A DNA stretch of 64,000 nt from positions 1-64,000 of the forward strand of contig JASANC010001799.1 of the NCBI GenBank assembly GCA_030248135.1, given 5' to 3'. Source of the stretch: Theristus sp. LFF4_11 (lineage: Eukaryota; Nematoda; Chromadorea; Monhysterida; Xyalidae). The notes beneath the pieces were generated by a model. That model did not search any database. It was not told the DNA's origin and saw nothing but the letters and a program-made list of their open reading frames with translations. Positions 62,188-64,000 of the stretch are shown here, in pieces. Numbering within the stretch: the first letter of the stretch is position 1; each line of letters begins with the position of its first letter. The position numbers and the translations under genes are program-made.

Positions 62188-63936
62188 ATGAGACACCAGG
62201 ACCCGCGGTGGCATTGCCCTCTGCAGCCGCTGCTGTGGATAACTGTATTTGCTCAGTTTGGCAATGGTTGGTTTTTGCTTTTATTTTTTGCTTTTTGAAA
62301 TTAATTTGATTTTGACTCCGCGTTTTATAGCTTACTCTAGGGTGCAACCGGTGTTAAAATTAAAAAAAAAACCGTTACAACACAAACTGTTTCATTGCTT
62401 TGCAAATGGAATTTGAAAAGTCTTCTATATTTTGCTTTATCTTCAGCTGTGCAACTAATCGGGGAAGAGGAAAGTAAGCGTGACAGTTTTCTTCTGAATA
62501 AAATTTTTTACGACGTTAAAATTTTACAAGCTTGATTGGTGAACAAGGCAACATGGCCTTTTTTCCTTTCAGGTTTTGTCGATGTTCCCGTTCCGATGCA
62601 AGAGAATTTACCGGTAATCAAAAATATGCAGCACATTTCAAACATAGTGTTTTAGAATGTTTTAGAAGTAGAACCGTCGCTTCAACCTGAGTTAACCGAC
62701 ATTAACTCTCGAAATACATCTAATACACTTGAAATTTGTCTAATAACACTCAAAATACAGTACGTCTAATACACTCGAAATACGTATAAGACACTCGAAA
62801 TACGTCTAATACACTCGAAATTTGTCTAATACACTCAAAATACAGTACGTCTAATACACTCGAAATACAGAACGTATAAGACACTCGAAACACGTCTCTT
62901 TACGCAAAATTAGGGTCTGATACCGCCTGACTGCAATGGCCGGCTGTTCCGCATCCAGATGAAGGTCGCACACGAGCAGAGCATGTACTGGCAGCAAGTC
63001 GCAGAGGTAGAAACGGCGGACGAATTGTGAAAAAAGCCTATGCATGCACTGTGTATCAATTAGCGTACATGTGCAATTTATACACCATATGTTTTGCTCG
63101 ACTCTGTTTTGTTTAGCACGCGTTTAGGAGGCAAGTTTCTAAAAAAACACCTTGCATGATTGGATAATAACAGCCGAAATTCGAGTAATACTCAAGTCCA
63201 AGACGATTTCCCCTGAAGCTTTGAACTTTTCCTAGACCATTTTCAGAAGGAGGGAACCGTACCGTCCTACATGACGTTGTCGCGGCGAGCAGCGGTCGGG
63301 CAGAACAGCTTTCGCGCGATTTGCAGCGCCGGCGGCCGTGACAATTGGCCGACCGTTTTTCACTTCACACGAAGCTACACAATTCCGCGTTAGTTTCTTT
63401 TACCCGGTCTTTGGGAGGTTCTAGTCTGATGCCGGATTCAAATCGAATGTGTGATTCGAATCTTCTCTGAAATCTGTTCTGGACACTGTTTGTTTGAAAA
63501 CTGTTGGAAACATTAAAATGTTTTTTTGATGAAATATATTGTATATTTAAAATGATATAACAGTCTAACGTTTTATGTGCCGGTGTTACAGCACGAAGTT
63601 CGTTTTCAACGTGCACTATTACCATTGGACCAATTGAAGAAGAGCCAGGTTGGTTCACTCAAACACCAACCCCACTGGACGTTTCATTTCATACGATTTA
63701 ATTTTTAAATTAAAAAAATTAAAATTTTCAGACCACGAATCATACTGGCATGAAACTGCCATTGTGCCTGGCCAACCGACAGCTGGTGAGACATTTTGTT
63801 ATTACCTTTGTTTAGTTTTGACAATTATGGTGATATATCTATACATGGAGATGAAATGACTTTTTGGACTCAACACCAGTTAAACAATTCAGCCATGGTT
63901 GATGTCACGCTAACGAACTGCCAGAAGAGTGTTGCT
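62188..63936 (+). CDS. secreted protein III, 5' part, runs out of window
   Basis: Exons that join in phase: 62188-62266, 62447-62473 (27-nt microexon), 62573-62613, 62914-63006, 63247-63388, 63592-63648, 63732-63785 and 63893-63936, followed by a good donor GTAAGT. Exon 1 is a signal-peptide-like start (MRHQDPRWHC, then PLQPLLWITVFAQFG). Exons 4-5 encode LFRIQMKVAHEQSMYW and a cysteine-containing segment with DNWPTVFHF. Exon phases 0-0 and 0-1 of exons 4-5 equal those of exons 8-9 of secreted protein II, but sequence similarity is too weak for me to claim homology. Function unknown. Confidence 0.6.
62690..62900 (+). repeat. minisatellite (about 20-bp unit TCTAATACACTCGAAATACG)
   Basis: Around nine imperfect units of ACACTCGAAATACGTCTAAT with variants (TTTGTC, ACAGTACG), in intron 3 of secreted gene III, ending close to the exon acceptor at 62913. 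Confidence 0.85.
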
Positions 63937-64000
63937 GTAAGTGAACCACAGAAAAAATGCGTATTTTTGACTTTTAAAAAAGAGGAAAACATTCACTTTT

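Overview
This window is animal nuclear DNA, most likely from a nematode. Two observations point there. A 1.2-kb array at 52.7-53.9 kb is built from TTAGGC, the nematode telomere unit. Three stomatin genes also match, over long stretches, the UNC-1 type of stomatin that I know from Caenorhabditis. Genes are split by introns from about 60 bp to over 1.6 kb, many of them filled with transposable elements. Coding exons are visibly more GC-rich than the AT-rich introns and spacers. The species is not Caenorhabditis-like in compactness; I cannot name it.

Layout: 1-458 is the end of a mariner-type element. From 0.5 to 16 kb I see no convincing gene, only a doubtful BED-like open frame (4962-5258), one G-rich miniature element, a 190-bp GTT microsatellite, CA/TG-rich DNA and many TACATGTA-type palindromes. 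From 16.0 to 24.4 kb lie three tandem plus-strand stomatin genes with identical coding-exon lengths. The second has an unreadable poly-G/poly-T block where exon 4 should begin. From 25.3 to 27.7 kb there is an unrecognised minus-strand gene with a lipid-anchor type N terminus (MG...CCC), apparently cut at its 3' end by a miniature element. From 29.1 to 32.6 kb there is a complete seven-exon BPI/LBP-family gene on the minus strand. From 33.4 to 35.3 kb there are foldback elements. From 35.4 to 42.6 kb there is a minus-strand rhodopsin-type neuropeptide GPCR whose TM2-TM3 part I cannot find; its large gap holds a 148-bp satellite and foldback elements. From 44.6 to 46.4 kb there are transposons.

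From 46.8 to 60.6 kb there are two plus-strand, ten-exon genes for secreted cysteine-containing proteins that I do not recognise. They are clearly paralogous: exon phases match across the whole gene although exons have split or fused. A third gene for a secreted protein starts at 62188 and runs out of the window. The first of these genes carries in its introns a TTAGGC array, an 8-bp-TSD element of 1.25 kb, and two kinds of short inverted-repeat elements.

The genes do not form an operon or an obvious pathway. The stomatin trio is a tandem duplication of a membrane-channel regulator, and the secreted pair is a lineage-specific-looking expansion. At least eight dispersed repeat families (mariner, three or more TA-flanked or short inverted-repeat MITEs, a tRNA-derived SINE, foldbacks) are shared between the introns and explain most of the non-coding structure. 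Exon boundaries were placed by hand from GT/AG sites and reading phase and were not checked against transcripts.
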